Positions 19,801-21,542 of a DNA stretch of 21,542 nucleotides are shown here, in pieces. The DNA is from Chlamydomonas sphaeroides (Eukaryota; Chlorophyta; Chlorophyceae; Chlamydomonadales; Chlamydomonadaceae). Location of the stretch: assembly GCA_001662425.1 (NCBI GenBank), contig BDDC01000133.1, forward strand, positions 81,004 through 102,545, written 5' to 3'. The notes below the pieces were generated by a model. It was not told the DNA's origin. It worked only from the letters and a program-made list of their open reading frames with translations, and made no database searches. Within the stretch, counting starts at the first letter, position 1; the number at the start of each line of letters is the position of its first letter. A program made the translations under genes and the position numbers.

Positions 19801-21542
19801 CTGGCGGCCCATCGGGAGACCCTGACGGCGGCGGCGGCGGCGACGGCGGCATCAGCTCCGCTGCCGGCGGCGGCTGGCTGGCAGAGTAGCTGCCGGGCGG
19901 CGGCGGCGGCGGAGCCGTTGGGGGTGGAGGCGGTGGGCTGGACGGAGGCGCCGCTGCGTAGAGTGGCGGGGTCGATGGCGTGGACGAGTAGGGAGGCGTG
20001 GGTGTGGTTGTGGCGGAGGCTGGCGGTGGTGGAGAGAGCGCGGAGGGCACGGGCGCAGGCGGGTTGGAGCGGAAGGGGTGGCCCAGCGGCGACGGCGGCG
20101 GCTCCAGCGGCGGCGCGAGGAGCGGCGACGGCGGCGCGGGCGTTGGGGTTGCCGTCGAGTATAGCGGCGGCGGTACCGCCGGAGGAGGCGCCGGCGGTGT
20201 CCCAGACACGTACGAGGGCGGAGCTGACGGAGAGTGTGGAGAGTAGAGCGGAACCGCCGACGGGGGCGGAGGCGGGGGCGACCCCGCGTATGCTGCAGGC
20301 TGAGGGGCCGCCGTTGGGTGAGGCGGGGGAGGTGGCGGCGCAGCGCCGGGCCTCGGCGGCGCCCCCCCGGCATACGGCCCTGGCGGGGGAGGGGCAGGGG
20401 CCAGCGGCAGCGGCCTATCACCGCCATACGCGGGCGCGGCGGGGCTGCTGGTGGGCGCCGGCGGCGGAGCGAGAGTCGGAGGCGGCGGTGGTCGAGGCGG
20501 GGCGGAGGGAGCCCCGGGGCTGGGCCGCAGCGCGTGTCCGTGGGGCCCTGGCGGCGGAGGGGACAGCGGCGGCAGTGGCGAGGGCGACGCCTGTGCGCCT
20601 GGCGCGTGTGGCGTGTGTGGCGCGACTGGCGCGTGTGGCGTGTGTGGCGCGACTGGCTTAGGAGCAAGCGGTGATACCGGGCCCGGAGGCAGCGGCGAGG
20701 ATGGAGGCGTTGGCGGTGTGGGGCCTGAGATCGGCGAGACGGGCAGCTGCGGAGGGCCCGGTGGTGTCGGGGGCTGTGGGGCTGGGGGCGGCGGTGCGGC
20801 GGGAGAGGCCGGCGACTGCGACGGCGGCGCCGCGGGGCCGACGGCCGGTTCGTACGGCGCCGTAGGGCCGTAGACGGGCGCCGACGGCGACGGGGGACCG
20901 GTGGCGGGCGCTGGCGGCCGCGGCTGAGACGGGCTGGGGGCCGCAGGCTCTGGCAGCGGAGGCAGCGGGCCGGGCGTCGCGGGCAGGGCTGGCTGGCTCG
21001 ATGGTGATGAGGGAGTGGAGGGGCTCAGCGGCCGTGGCAGCGGCGACTCGGGCGCCGGCGGCGGCTGGGGCGCTGCCGCTGACGACTCCGGGGAGGACGG
21101 TCGGGATAGCGCGTCGGGGCTGGGCGCGTCGGGCAGCGATGGCAGAGGCGCCGGCGGCAGAGGCGGCGGCTCGGGTGAAGCTGGGGCTGGCGCAGGGTAG
21201 GAAGGGGCCGGAATGGAAGGTGGCGGCGGCGCGGCTGGCTGGGGGCTGGCCGGCGGCGTGTCGAGCGGCGGCAACGATGGCAGGGCCTCGCGGGGCATGG
21301 GCGGCGGGAGACGGCCCAGGGGCCCCTGGCGGGGATGAGGAGGAGGGGGCTCGGCCAGTTCGGCCACTGGCGGAGGTGGTGCGTCGGGTGTGGGAGGAAA
21401 TGGAGGTGGCAGCGAGGGCGTTGGGTAGGCGGGGGCGGCGGGACCAGGCGGCGGTGGTGGCAGCCCCGGGGCCGCGGGGGGCGGGCCATGGGACGGGGCG
21501 GCAGGAGGGGCCGGGCCGGGGGCGGCGGGGGTGGGCGCCGGG
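16854..21542 (-). CDS. Large Pro-rich single-pass membrane protein (3' part, runs off right edge)
   Basis: Exons in coding order: 19674->21542, 19172-19507, 18888-18959, 18682-18760, 18159-18521, 17842-18011, 16854-17709. All junctions are GT-AG and in phase, giving about 1247 residues in the window. Order: more than 560 residues dominated by P, PP, SP and AP runs (hydroxyproline-rich glycoprotein style); a folded-looking stretch (GRVFGIGPVVCTARLQEAGL onward) with YAVALGVPSDLVTDL; Ala-rich helices; a Pro/Gly stalk; a transmembrane helix encoded at about 17427-17504 (GLIAGIAVAAAVAALAALAA then IIV) followed by RRRRQR; and a 190-residue tail with SPRPG-type repeats. The basic residues after the helix suggest type I topology: Pro-rich part outside, tail inside. 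It is likely a cell-wall or extracellular-matrix linked surface protein (inference); I recognise no named family. The N-terminus and any signal peptide lie beyond the window. Confidence 0.82.
18541..18578. repeat. Imperfect 19-base tandem duplication in intron
   Basis: GTGCGGCACGGTGTCAGCG (18541-18559) is followed directly by the same unit with two changes (18560-18578). It lies in intron 18522-18681 of the Pro-rich gene. Confidence 0.85.
19008..19095 (-). ncRNA. Candidate intronic hairpin (35-base arms, 34/35 paired, 18-base loop)
   Basis: The left arm 19008-19042 and right arm 19061-19095 are reverse complements at 34 of 35 positions. The single mismatch pairs C19032 with T19071 of the plus strand. 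The loop is 19043-19060. The whole element lies inside the 212-base intron 18960-19171 of the minus-strand Pro-rich gene, so the pre-mRNA would fold into a long, nearly perfect stem. The stem is long enough for a 21-base small-RNA duplex. Whether it is a miRNA or siRNA precursor, a tiny inverted-repeat element, or only a structural intron feature cannot be told from sequence. Confidence 0.5.
20601..20654 (-). repeat. 27-base coding tandem repeat (VAPHTPHAP x2)
   Basis: Two identical 27-base units, 20601-20627 and 20628-20654, keep frame and encode VAPHTPHAP twice in the Pro-rich domain. The repeat frame agrees with the frame chosen for this exon. Confidence 0.9.

Overview
The window reads as nuclear DNA of a GC-rich green alga, most likely a volvocalean chlorophyte such as a Chlamydomonas relative. 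The evidence is the very high GC content, many short GT-AG introns (often 100-400 bases) with C/T-rich tracts ending in CAG, alanine/proline/glycine-rich proteins, and a Pro-rich extracellular-type membrane protein. The species assignment is inference. There is no bacterial operon structure, and I saw no transposon, tRNA, rRNA or CRISPR array. Nearly all the long single-frame ORFs are GC-driven shadows. The real genes are multi-exon, and I rebuilt them by hand from splice sites, reading phase and protein-family motifs.

Layout, left to right. (1) 1-3818, minus: the 5' 13 exons of a Ser/Thr protein kinase of the CAMK group (DAPK/MLCK-like), running off the left edge. (2) 4476-10016, minus: a complete 18-exon paralogue of the same kinase (881 codons) with a His/Ser-rich C-terminal tail. 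The two copies lie head to tail, about 83% identical over the shared kinase region by hand count, but with different intron positions. (3) 10017-10457: a short divergent intergenic region. (4) 10458-15342, plus: a complete 14-exon gene for a DEDDh exonuclease with N-terminal SDN-type region, C-terminal RRM and Lys-rich tail (748 codons). It is a small-RNA-degrading-nuclease (SDN/REXO) homologue. (5) 15343-16853: a convergent intergenic region of lower GC with small inverted repeats. (6) 16854-21542, minus: the 3' seven exons of a large Pro-rich, type-I-like membrane protein with one transmembrane helix and an SPR-repeat tail, running off the right edge.

How the pieces relate. The two kinases are a tandem duplication with exons conserved and introns diverged. 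The downstream kinase copy and the exonuclease share a 441-base divergent 5' region. The exonuclease family trims small RNAs, including mature miRNAs in plants. The neighbouring Pro-rich gene carries, in one intron, a 35-base near-perfect inverted repeat with an 18-base loop, which has the geometry of an intronic small-RNA hairpin. Other observations worth follow-up are a conserved 13-base microexon, a DLG in place of the DFG motif, and a repeat shared by two introns of the exonuclease gene.
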